Positions 51,177 to 59,292 of a stretch of 64,000 bases of DNA are shown one piece after another (position 1 is the first letter of the stretch; each line of letters begins with the position of its first letter). Below the pieces are notes generated by a model that was not told the origin of the DNA, did no database searches, and worked only from the letters and a program-made list of their open reading frames with translations. Made by a program: the position numbers and the translations under genes. This stretch comes from Paenibacillus sp. 453mf. GTDB lineage: Bacteria > Bacillota > Bacilli > Paenibacillales > Paenibacillaceae. The stretch is from contig NZ_FPAC01000008.1 of the NCBI RefSeq assembly GCF_900116105.1, positions 71,981-135,980 on the forward strand. Reading direction: 5' to 3'.

Positions 51177-53009
51177 TTATTCCACGGTTACGCTCTTCGC
51201 CAGGTTACGTGGTTTATCCACGTCAAGACCGAGGGCAAGAGAAGCGTAGTATGCCAGAAGCTGAAGCGGCACGACGGAAAGTGCTGGTGTCAGGATTGGC
51301 AATGTTTTCGGAATCGCATAGGCTTGATCTACGGATTTAAGCAGGTTAGCTACATGCTCTTCGTGCGTAATGACCATAACGTCTGCACCACGTGCTTTAA
51401 CTTCCTTGATGTTACTTACGGTCTTCTCAAGAACGTCCTCTTGTGTTGCCAAGGCAATCACCGGAATACCGTCCTCGATCAGAGCCAGCGTACCGTGCTT
51501 CAATTCACCTGCTGCATAAGCCTCAGAGTGGATGTAAGAGATCTCTTTCAGCTTAAGAGAGCCCTCTTGAGCAACTGCGTAGTCTACGCCACGGCCGATG
51601 AAGAACAGGTTCTTGTGGCTGGAGATTTGCTCAGCATAATCCTTGATCGTCTCTGCTTGATCCAGCATTTTCTCCACTTGCTCAGGCAGAGATTGCATCG
51701 CAGCAATGATGCCTGCTACCGTCTCTTCGGTTTGTGTTCCACGTACTTGAGCAAGATACAAGCTGAAGAGTGCAAATGCGATCAGCTGAGAAGTGTATGC
51801 CTTCGTAGAAGCAACCGCAATCTCTGGACCAGCCAGTGTAGCAAGCACATCGTTCGCATCACGAGCAATAGAGCTGCCCACCACGTTAGTGATCGCCAGT
51901 ACATGAGCACCGTTTGCTTGCGCTTCACGGAGTGCTGCTAGAGTATCTGCTGTTTCACCCGATTGGCTGACGACGATAACGAGCGTATCGGAGTTCACGA
52001 TTGGAGAACGGTAACGATACTCGGAAGCAACGTCAGTCTCTACTGGAATGCGAGCCAGATGCTCAATCATGCTGCGGCCAACAAGACCCGCATGGTACGC
52101 TGTACCACATGCGATAATTTGGATGTTCTTAATATTTTTAATTTGCTCTTCCGTCATGTTCAAATCAGGAAGCAATACTTTTTTGTGATCTGCAGAAATC
52201 CGGCCCAGCATCGTTTCACGATAAGCTTTAGGCTGTTCGTAGATTTCTTTCAGCATGAAATGATCGAATCCGCCTTTTTCAGCTGTAACAGCATCCCAGT
52301 CGACACGAATCATTTCCCGAGAAATAAAATTCCCCTCAATTGTCATCAGTTCGACAGAATCCTGCGTCAGGACTGCCATTTCGCCGTCATTCAAGATGTA
52401 CACGTTGCGAGTGTATTCAAGAATAGCTGGGATATCAGAACCGATAAAGTTCTCGCCTTCACCAATACCGATGATCAGCGGGCTTGCTTGACGAACCGCA
52501 ACCAGTTTATCTGGCTCATATTCCGTCAGAACGCCGAGAGCAAATGCACCACGCATGTATGTGATTGCTTTTTGAACAGCCTTCACGATATCGCCGTCGT
52601 ACTCACGAGCAACCAGGTGAGAGATAACCTCAGTATCTGTCTCCGATGTAAATACACAGCCTTGGCTGATCAGCTCATCCTTCAGCTCCAGATAGTTTTC
52701 AACAATCCCGTTATGCACAACGGAGAATTTGAGGCTGTTATCTGTATGCGGGTGAGAGTTCTCATCCGATGGTTTACCGTGAGTTGCCCAACGTGTATGT
52801 CCAATTCCTGCGCTTCCTTGAAGTGGAGCTGTTTCAAGCTTAGCTTCAAGGTTAGCAAGACGACCGATTGATTTTGTAATTTGCAGACCTTCTGGAGTGA
52901 ATACGGCAATACCTGCAGAGTCATATCCACGGTATTCCAGCTTCTTCAGTCCTTCGATCAACACATTTTGCGTATTCTTAGTTCCAATATATCCAACGAT
53001 TCCACACAT
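51177..53009 (-). CDS. glmS: Glutamine-fructose-6-phosphate aminotransferase (isomerizing)
   Basis: 610 residues, the family norm. It makes glucosamine-6-phosphate from fructose-6-phosphate and glutamine, the first committed step to UDP-GlcNAc. The ATG at 53009 follows GGAGGAA and gives MCGIVGYIG; after Met removal Cys becomes the N-terminal nucleophile, so the longer in-frame opening to 53282 cannot be the real start. Glutaminase motifs (LEYRGYDSAGIAVF, HTRWATHGKPSDENSHPH) and two SIS domains (ACGTAYHAG; SQSGETADTLAAL; ending DKPRNLAKSVTVE) are complete. Controlled by a glmS ribozyme in its leader. Confidence 0.96.
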   Translation of the reverse strand: MCGIVGYIGTKNTQNVLIEGLKKLEYRGYDSAGIAVFTPEGLQITKSIGRLANLEAKLETAPLQGSAGIGHTRWATHGKPSDENSHPHTDNSLKFSVVHNGIVENYLELKDELISQGCVFTSETDTEVISHLVAREYDGDIVKAVQKAITYMRGAFALGVLTEYEPDKLVAVRQASPLIIGIGEGENFIGSDIPAILEYTRNVYILNDGEMAVLTQDSVELMTIEGNFISREMIRVDWDAVTAEKGGFDHFMLKEIYEQPKAYRETMLGRISADHKKVLLPDLNMTEEQIKNIKNIQIIACGTAYHAGLVGRSMIEHLARIPVETDVASEYRYRSPIVNSDTLVIVVSQSGETADTLAALREAQANGAHVLAITNVVGSSIARDANDVLATLAGPEIAVASTKAYTSQLIAFALFSLYLAQVRGTQTEETVAGIIAAMQSLPEQVEKMLDQAETIKDYAEQISSHKNLFFIGRGVDYAVAQEGSLKLKEISYIHSEAYAAGELKHGTLALIEDGIPVIALATQEDVLEKTVSNIKEVKARGADVMVITHEEHVANLLKSVDQAYAIPKTLPILTPALSVVPLQLLAYYASLALGLDVDKPRNLAKSVTVE

Positions 53010-53302
53010 AGGTAAAATTCCTCCGATTCGAATGATTGAACATGACCGGGAGAAATGCACCATCAGCATGTAAATAGACATGAGTAAACAATAGTCTGAT
53101 ATGCGGGTGACTAACCCTTTACGGCAAGCTACATAGCACGAACCAGTATAATGTTCTGGAACTGTCCTGATCATTAGATGGTCTTTATACGTATGAAAAG
53201 ACTTCCGTCTTATCCTATGATCCATGTCACGATGACGCATATCATCACTCATGTATAGCTGAAGTATGCTCTCCTCGTGCACATTCTAATTTTGTATCAC
53301 CC

Positions 53303-53475
53303 ATCGATTCGTTGTAAAAACAGTCGCCTGTTTCTTTTCCGTTCTCGATTTACGGTATGGTGGATTACCGGGAGGTCCCCGCCGAACAATCCGAACACCC
53401 CCACCTCGTCAACTTGACCATTGTCCATTGTTTTACATAACAATGGTTCCGTACACTGGAACAAGTTCTGGCGCT
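53303..53475 (-). ncRNA. glmS ribozyme/riboswitch
   Basis: On the minus strand the core AGCGCCAGAACTTG occurs, with the predicted self-cleavage between A53475 and G53474. It is followed by CAAGTTGACGAGGTGGGGGT (53416-53397) and TTCGGCGGGGACCTCCCGGT, the conserved P2/P2.1/P2.2 pseudoknot segments, and further hairpins (AACAG/CTGTT; ATCGA/TCGAT). These closely match the known Bacillus glmS ribozyme. Bound glucosamine-6-phosphate acts as cofactor for self-cleavage, after which the mRNA is degraded. The 3' boundary is approximate. Confidence 0.93.
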
Positions 53476-53597
53476 TGTCATACTGTTGTAACCTCGATCC
53501 TCACTTTCTATGTCTGAATCACACAACTCATTATATGCATCTGATGTCAGTTTTGCAATGGAGCAATATACCTCCAAGCAAATTTCATCATAAATAC

Positions 53598-53641
53598 CCA
53601 AAAAACAAACCCGTGAAACTTGACTCTAGTTACACGGGCTT
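53598..53641 (-). terminator. Terminator after glmM
   Basis: The stem AACCCGTG-AAACT/AGTTACACGGGCTT (one mismatch) is followed by TTTGTTTTTT on the minus strand, 24 bases past the glmM stop, so glmS is largely transcribed from its own promoter between 53480 and 53600. Confidence 0.85.
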
Positions 53642-53664
53642 ATTTTAAGAGCAGGACAACCAGC

Positions 53665-55008
53665 TTACCCCGCCAGTTCCTTCTTAACTATACCCGCGAT
53701 ATGATCAACGAACTGCTCAAGCTCAATACGATCCGGTCCTTCTGCCATAACACGAATTAGAGATTCTGTCCCCGATGGTCTTACCAGTACACGTCCATTG
53801 TCACCCAGCTTGTTCTCGATCATGGCGATTGCTTCCTCAATAACCGAATTGCCGTCGTACTTGCTCTTGTCTTCGACACGAACATTAACCAGCACTTGCG
53901 GATATTGCTTCATCAGCTCTCTAAGCTCACTCAGCTTCTTGCCCGATTCTTTAAGCGTATTAATTAACTGAATGGCTGTCAGCATCCCGTCTCCCGTCGT
54001 GTTGTAGTCCAGGAAAATAACATGACCGGATTGCTCACCGCCCAGATTGTAACCCCCACGGCGCATTTCTTCCATCACATAACGGTCACCGACCGCCGTC
54101 TTTGCTGTCTTCAATCCTAATTTTTCAGTCGCTTTGTAGAAGCCGATATTACTCATTACGGTAGACACAATGGTTCCATCATTCAGCTTGCCCGCACGGT
54201 TCATCGCATCGCCGCAAATGCACAGAATAAAGTCTCCATCCACTTCGGCTCCCGTCTCATCAACAGCGATTAGCCGGTCTGCATCACCGTCAAACGCAAG
54301 TCCTGCATGCGCCCCATGTCGAATGACTTCTTCCTTGAGCTTCTCAGGGTGTGTCGAACCACATTGCTCGTTAATATTGAGTCCGTTAGGCTCAGCACCG
54401 ATCGTGATGACTTCTGCTCCAAGATCAGCGAACAGTTTTGGAGCCAGCTCATACGCCGCACCGTTAGCACAATCGAGTACAATTTTCAGACCGTCAAAAC
54501 GGGAAGAAACGGTTGTTTTTAAGTAATCAAGATAGGCAAACTTCGCTTCTTCGTTGACAGTAACCGTACCCAGACCGCTGCCAATTGGACGAGGAAGTGT
54601 ATCTTCATACGCATCCATCAATTCCTCAATCTTATTCTCTGTTTCATCCGACAGCTTGAAGCCGTCTCCGCCAAAAAATTTGATCCCATTATCCTCCACC
54701 GGATTATGAGATGCAGAGATCATGACTCCTGCGTCTGCTTTAAGTGTGCGTGTCAGATACGCTACGCCTGGAGTCGAAACCACGCCAAGGCGAATGACAT
54801 CCGCACCAATCGACAAGAGACCTGCAACGAGTGCTGATTCCAGCATGAGCCCTGAAATACGTGTATCCATCCCGATGACCACTTTCGGACGGTCTACGCC
54901 TCCTGCGAGTACATAACCTCCACAACGGCCAATACTATAGGCCATCTCTGCCGTTAATTCTTTATTAGCAACCCCTCTGACTCCATCAGTACCAAAATAT
55001 TTCCCCAT
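53665..55008 (-). CDS. glmM: Phosphoglucosamine mutase
   Basis: 447 residues. It interconverts glucosamine-6-phosphate and glucosamine-1-phosphate for UDP-GlcNAc synthesis. The catalytic phosphoserine is S100 in MISASHNPVEDNGIKFFGGD; the metal loop DGDADRLIAVD and the sugar loop GGEQSGHVIF are present; the phosphate-binding end RPSGTESLIRVM is complete. ATG preceded by AAAAAGGAG. It follows cdaR after about 150 bases, as in B. subtilis, where GlmM also binds and inhibits CdaA. Confidence 0.97.
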   Translation of the reverse strand: MGKYFGTDGVRGVANKELTAEMAYSIGRCGGYVLAGGVDRPKVVIGMDTRISGLMLESALVAGLLSIGADVIRLGVVSTPGVAYLTRTLKADAGVMISASHNPVEDNGIKFFGGDGFKLSDETENKIEELMDAYEDTLPRPIGSGLGTVTVNEEAKFAYLDYLKTTVSSRFDGLKIVLDCANGAAYELAPKLFADLGAEVITIGAEPNGLNINEQCGSTHPEKLKEEVIRHGAHAGLAFDGDADRLIAVDETGAEVDGDFILCICGDAMNRAGKLNDGTIVSTVMSNIGFYKATEKLGLKTAKTAVGDRYVMEEMRRGGYNLGGEQSGHVIFLDYNTTGDGMLTAIQLINTLKESGKKLSELRELMKQYPQVLVNVRVEDKSKYDGNSVIEEAIAMIENKLGDNGRVLVRPSGTESLIRVMAEGPDRIELEQFVDHIAGIVKKELAG

Positions 55009-55156
55009 GCTCCTAAACTCCTTTTTGTCATATGTGAATAGTCAATTAGCAAGCTTGCTTTAGAAAAATATAAATCCAATTCAAATTCGTGCAATGCATA
55101 ATGTTAAATAATAATGGCTGATACATTGTTACTGTAAAAATGGTAGTAAGCTCTTG

Positions 55157-56587
55157 TTAAGATGCTGGATTGGTTGCATCGGTCTCTGCACCGGAATCAC
55201 CCGGGTCACCGTTCCCTTCCTGGCTCGGATCTGACTCGTCTTCATTGTCCTCCCCGTTCGTTGTACCACTGTTCTCCTCTTCCTCTCCCGATCCTGCATC
55301 GGGTTCTGTTGGCGGAGTGGTCGCTTCGGTAGAGGTGTCCTTCACCTGAACCTCGATGGTGAGGTCAGCCGATGAATTCTTGACCGTTACGTAATCCGGT
55401 GCACTGACTTGCAAGGTCACTTCATGTGTCCCTTCCGCCAAATCACTTGCATCTGCAATTAGCTCCAGATCCGTCGCGTCTATGTTATCAAGCATATTGC
55501 TGGGTCCGGAAATGGTGATATCCTTTAAGCCGTCTCCTGGCCTTGTAACAGCCGCTTCCAGACTGCCTCCTGGCTCTTCAATTACGATAGGGACATCACG
55601 TATCACCTTTTCCGTATCCTGCACCTCGTCGGATAATGCAACCGTCACCTCTAATTGCACGGAGCTCGGCTCGATTTTCTCAAAACCGGAGGGCGGCGTC
55701 AAGTCCACGTTAACTGTATGTGTTCCCGCCTCCGAGATCTGGCTAAGGTCCAAAGTCACTCCATTATAGTTCTCGACTCCTGCCAGCAACTCCTGACTTC
55801 CATATAAAGTGACTTCATTTACATTCGGCTCCACTTGAGATAAGGTCAGACCGTCCGGAAGCTGTCCGGTGTAATGCACCTTAAATGGGACATTGGTAAA
55901 CTGCTCCGTAATCGGCACTTCGACGGCAACCGATTCAGGCTCTATGACAGCTCCTTCAATCTCATTACCATCCAGATCGAAGGCTTTGAGCCGCACTCTC
56001 TTCTCACTTACCGTATCTGTTGCACCTTCAATATCAATAGTCCCTTCGACTTTGCCTACGGCCGCAAGCTGGCTCTCGGGAAGCGTCACCTTAACAGGCT
56101 CCGCAGGTGTAACTACCGGGTCTTCAGCCAAGTATCCTGCAGCAGGCTGACCAGTAGGTACGATGCTCACATCGAATGTATTCGTTCCCAGCTCTTCCAC
56201 AGTCACCGTCACCGTAGAAGGCTCCATCTTAACGAACTCAACTCCATTTGGCACAACATGGCTTAGCGGTAATGTGCTCGTCCCTGGCCCTACATTGCTA
56301 AGATCCAGCCGGACTTTATATTCATCTGTAAAAACAGAAGTCAGTACCGACCGTTGTCCCCTGACCTGCATCTCGACTTCTGTTGCATCTACAGACGTAA
56401 GTACATACTTGGATGAATCGATGCCATAGGGTTCAATTGTAATATTATCAATCACACGAGGCTCTACAGATGCGGTTGTCGTTGGTGTGGGAGTAACATC
56501 GTTCGAATGAACCATCGCCCACAGCAGCAAACTGATAGCCAGCGCCAATATTTTGGTAAAATTGTTATTATTGAACCATTTATCCAT
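55157..56587 (-). CDS. cdaR: CdaR (YbbR-domain) regulator of diadenylate cyclase
   Basis: 476 residues from the ATG at 56587, which overlaps the cdaA stop by 8 bases (GGGGGG upstream). One N-terminal membrane segment (TKILALAISLLLWAMVHS, about residues 10-27), then four YbbR beta domains outside the membrane (about 45-420), then an acidic Gly/Ser/Glu-rich tail of about 55 residues ending TDATNPAS. CdaR binds CdaA and modulates c-di-AMP synthesis. Acidic tails of this kind are variable between species. Confidence 0.93.
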   Translation of the reverse strand: MDKWFNNNNFTKILALAISLLLWAMVHSNDVTPTPTTTASVEPRVIDNITIEPYGIDSSKYVLTSVDATEVEMQVRGQRSVLTSVFTDEYKVRLDLSNVGPGTSTLPLSHVVPNGVEFVKMEPSTVTVTVEELGTNTFDVSIVPTGQPAAGYLAEDPVVTPAEPVKVTLPESQLAAVGKVEGTIDIEGATDTVSEKRVRLKAFDLDGNEIEGAVIEPESVAVEVPITEQFTNVPFKVHYTGQLPDGLTLSQVEPNVNEVTLYGSQELLAGVENYNGVTLDLSQISEAGTHTVNVDLTPPSGFEKIEPSSVQLEVTVALSDEVQDTEKVIRDVPIVIEEPGGSLEAAVTRPGDGLKDITISGPSNMLDNIDATDLELIADASDLAEGTHEVTLQVSAPDYVTVKNSSADLTIEVQVKDTSTEATTPPTEPDAGSGEEEENSGTTNGEDNEDESDPSQEGNGDPGDSGAETDATNPAS

Positions 56588-57410
56588 TACCTTGGCCCCC
56601 CTTCCGTTTCCAGATCGAGTGCCTCTTTTCTTTAAGCGTTGAAGAAGGACGAAGCTCTTCATGCAGTTTAGAGATCAAAGATTCCTCTTTAATATCCCTC
56701 ACCACTTGTCCATTAATCGCTAAGGATACTTGCCCTGTCTCTTCAGACACCACAATCGCTACTGCATCTGCCACTTCGCTTACCCCTATCGCTGCACGGT
56801 GCCGCGTTCCGAGTTCCTTGCTGATAAAAGGGTTCTCTGACAAAGGCAAATAGCAAGCAGCGGCTGCAATCTGTTTCCCTTGTAAAATAACTGCTCCATC
56901 ATGAAGCGGTGTATTTGGTATAAAGATGTTGATTAGCAGCTCGGAGCTCAGAACAGAATTCATTTTGATTCCTGATTCAGTATATTCATTCAACCCCGTT
57001 TCGCGTTCAAACACAATGAGAGCTCCAATCTTGCGCCGAGAGCAATAATTCACAGCCTTAATAATTTCATTCGTAAAACGACTGAACTCCTCGTCATCCG
57101 CTGTGATCCGGTTAAACCATTTGCCACGGCCCAATTGCTCAAGTGCACGACGAAGCTCCGGTTGGAAGATAATAAAGAGTGCCAGCACCCCGAAAGTAAA
57201 TAACTGGTTCATGAGCCACTTCAGCGTGTAGAGATTGAACCAGGTGCTGACTACCCACACGACTACTAGCAGTAGTATGCCCTTCAACAGCTGTACAGCA
57301 CGGGTCCCGCGAACAAGCAGGATAATGTGGTATATGATATACCCTACAATTAAAATATCTATAATATCCTTAATGGCCTCTTGCCATGTCAAATCCGCAA
57401 AATAGTTCAT
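56580..57410 (-). CDS. cdaA: Membrane diadenylate cyclase CdaA
   Basis: 276 residues from the ATG at 57410, preceded by GGGGG; an upstream GTG at 57449 lacks a ribosome site. Three membrane segments (to residue about 80) precede the DAC domain with both catalytic motifs: PLHDGAVIL (DGA) and GTRHRAAIG (RHR). It joins two ATP into c-di-AMP, controlling potassium uptake and osmotic and cell-wall balance. It is part of the conserved cdaA-cdaR-glmM cluster. The 57411-57733 gap upstream holds a terminator and presumably its promoter. Confidence 0.96.
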   Translation of the reverse strand: MNYFADLTWQEAIKDIIDILIVGYIIYHIILLVRGTRAVQLLKGILLLVVVWVVSTWFNLYTLKWLMNQLFTFGVLALFIIFQPELRRALEQLGRGKWFNRITADDEEFSRFTNEIIKAVNYCSRRKIGALIVFERETGLNEYTESGIKMNSVLSSELLINIFIPNTPLHDGAVILQGKQIAAAACYLPLSENPFISKELGTRHRAAIGVSEVADAVAIVVSEETGQVSLAINGQVVRDIKEESLISKLHEELRPSSTLKEKRHSIWKRKGGQGNG

Positions 57411-57663
57411 GCGATTGCCCCCGATATTCCCTAGTTGAGTAATGTCCACATTCGTATATCTGTAATATAGATTGAACTAAGCTCGTTATAGTCCTTTAAG
57501 GTTTATAAGGGCCCAGGCATGATAGGTGTTCCATCATTCGCTCATTCTATAGAATTAGTTGTAGTATGTTCTTCATCATATCTAGGTTATAACGATAAAG
57601 TGCAAGTTGCAAGCAAGCTCGTTATTCCTTTCCCAATTATTATCATTATACCCTGAAAATATT

Positions 57664-57692
57664 AAAAAAAGAGCCCTCATAACAGAGGCTCT
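57664..57692 (-). terminator. Terminator after rsiW
   Basis: AGAGCC(C)TC pairs with GAGGCTCT around a 6-base loop, then seven T follow on the minus strand, about 40 bases past the rsiW stop. It separates rsiW from cdaA. Confidence 0.8.
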
Positions 57693-57733
57693 CTGGTTTT
57701 ATAAAGGAAACGTTCTACTATTGTAAACATTTA

Positions 57734-58348
57734 TTAGCGGTAAGCTACGACATTCATCACATCTGTTAACTTATACCAAATCCAGTCCAGCGCTTGATCT
57801 ATACTCTTGATTTGTCCTGAAATATGAGCTGTAGAGGCCGTCATATAATGACCATCAATAATCGTAAGGTTACCCTCCACATTACCGTATACTTTCGCAG
57901 TCCCATTCTCGACCGTCAAATTCCCTGTAATCGACTTGCCCTCGGGTACAATGACATTGCTCCCTTCGATTACAATCTGGTCTAGATCATCTCCGCTGAC
58001 AATCAACTGGTTACTCTGGTCCCAAAAGCTGATTGTACTGGAAAACATCACGATTACAAAAATGGCTGCAGCAGTTAAGGCCGGGTGTCTTTTGACCCAC
58101 TTCAGCCATGGCTGCTGTTTCTTTGGTTGTGGTACAGCACTCATGATCCGATCAGTCAGCTCATCTGAAGCAGACGGTGAATAATGTCTCATTGCGAATA
58201 ATAACATATCCGTCTGTTCTAACTCTTTAAACCGCATGCGGCAGTCGGGACATGTCGACAGGTGACTCTCGAGCCCGCTCTTTTCGGACAACGATAGTTC
58301 ATCATCTAAATATTCATGCATTAAAGAGGTGGTTTCCTTGCAGTCCAT
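57734..58348 (-). CDS. rsiW: Anti-sigma W factor (zinc-finger, membrane-anchored)
   Basis: 204 residues. The cytoplasmic ZAS domain has the HxxxCxxC motif (H29, C33, C36, plus C3); one membrane segment lies at about 90-108; and an extracellular domain follows with short repeats (VIVPEGKSITGNLTVENGT, KVYGNVEGNLTI) resembling polymer-forming or adhesin beta strands. It should hold sigma W inactive until regulated proteolysis under envelope stress. The gene sits 182 bases downstream of sigW and beyond a terminator-like hairpin, a wider gap than in B. subtilis. Confidence 0.9.
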   Translation of the reverse strand: MDCKETTSLMHEYLDDELSLSEKSGLESHLSTCPDCRMRFKELEQTDMLLFAMRHYSPSASDELTDRIMSAVPQPKKQQPWLKWVKRHPALTAAAIFVIVMFSSTISFWDQSNQLIVSGDDLDQIVIEGSNVIVPEGKSITGNLTVENGTAKVYGNVEGNLTIIDGHYMTASTAHISGQIKSIDQALDWIWYKLTDVMNVVAYR

Positions 58349-58479
58349 ATGAGCATATCCTTTCCTCTAGATCTTTGAAGTCTTATTCGCCATATAATTA
58401 TACAGACATAAGACTTGCTTCAATTAAATACGAAGCATATTTAAGAACGTTTCAATAATTTATGCATCATTTTTAAAAA

Positions 58480-58530
58480 AGGAGCCGAATCAATTTCATA
58501 ACCTCTTTGATAAAATAAGAAATTGATTCG
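58480..58530 (-). terminator. Hairpin with T-run between sigW and rsiW
   Basis: A perfect 12-bp stem CGAATCAATTTC (58486-58497)/GAAATTGATTCG (58519-58530) with a 21-base loop begins directly at the sigW stop codon. On the minus strand it is followed by GCTCCTTTTTTAAAA. It has the form of an intrinsic terminator or attenuator between the sigma factor and its anti-sigma factor. Confidence 0.75.
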
Positions 58531-59100
58531 CTACAATTTGAATTCTAATTTCTTGCGCAAAAATTCACGACCTCTATGTACTCTTGTCTTAATGGTTGTG
58601 ACAGGCATCCCCAATACATCACTGATCTCCTGAAGAGATAGATCCTGTAAATAACGGAGCACCATGATCGACTTGTACTTTGCAGGCAGTGTTTCAATTG
58701 CATCACGAATAATCCGCTGCGTCTCAGACAACAGCGCTTCACTCTCAGGGGTCCGGTTATCGCTTGGAATCATGGCATACCCATCTGTCCCCTCCTGATC
58801 TCCGAGCTCGGCATCGAGTGAGTAGGAGGGTTTCTTTCTACGGAGTCTATCGATACATAAATTGGTTGCAATTCGATATATCCATGTCGAGAATTTCTGC
58901 TCTGGATCGTATTTCTCCATATTCCGGTATACTCTCAAAAATGTTTCCTGCACAATATCTTCAGCTTCATGTCTATTGTTCAGCATCCGATAAGCCAAAT
59001 GAAACAATTTATCCTTATACAATTCCACTAGTTCAGCGAAAGCCCGTTGATCACCCTTAAGTATTAGATTGACCAACCTATTCTCCAAATTATCCACCAT
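58531..59100 (-). CDS. sigW: ECF RNA polymerase sigma factor SigW
   Basis: 189 residues. Region 2 (FAELVELYKDKLFHLAYRML, HEAEDIVQETFLRVYRNMEK, FSTWIYRIATNLCIDRLRR) covers about 20-95; region 4 (LPAKYKSIMVLRYLQDLSLQ, EISDVLGMPVTTIKTRVHRG) covers about 135-185. It directs transcription of envelope-stress and antimicrobial-resistance genes. ATG preceded by GGGGGAATAA. Assignment to SigW, not another ECF factor, rests on rsiW-cdaA-cdaR-glmM-glmS downstream in the B. subtilis order. Confidence 0.93.
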   Translation of the reverse strand: MVDNLENRLVNLILKGDQRAFAELVELYKDKLFHLAYRMLNNRHEAEDIVQETFLRVYRNMEKYDPEQKFSTWIYRIATNLCIDRLRRKKPSYSLDAELGDQEGTDGYAMIPSDNRTPESEALLSETQRIIRDAIETLPAKYKSIMVLRYLQDLSLQEISDVLGMPVTTIKTRVHRGREFLRKKLEFKL

Positions 59101-59214
59101 TTATTCCCCCAGACTTGCTGATGGGTCTTTCGTACCGTTTATATCCCAAAAAATACATCATTCAAATCGTAAATCATGTGCAGTTAAAAATCAATCATTT
59201 CTACTATCAATTGT

Positions 59215-59258
59215 CAAAAAAAACGGGAACTCTCCTACTTAAGATAAGAGAGTTCCCG
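59215..59258 (-). terminator. Terminator after ppc
   Basis: Perfect 11-bp stem CGGGAACTCTC/GAGAGTTCCCG with a 13-base loop, followed by TTTTTTTT on the minus strand. Confidence 0.9.
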
Positions 59259-59292
59259 AAGATTGAACCCAGTTCAATATTAATGGGTTTCA

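Noticed and set aside
51963..52871. 302-codon frame opposite glmS
   Set aside because: Antisense to a fully conserved enzyme, no start signals.
53010..53282. 91-codon N-terminal extension of glmS
   Set aside because: GlmS needs Cys right after the initiator Met; the extension lacks a ribosome site and overlaps the leader downstream of the ribozyme.
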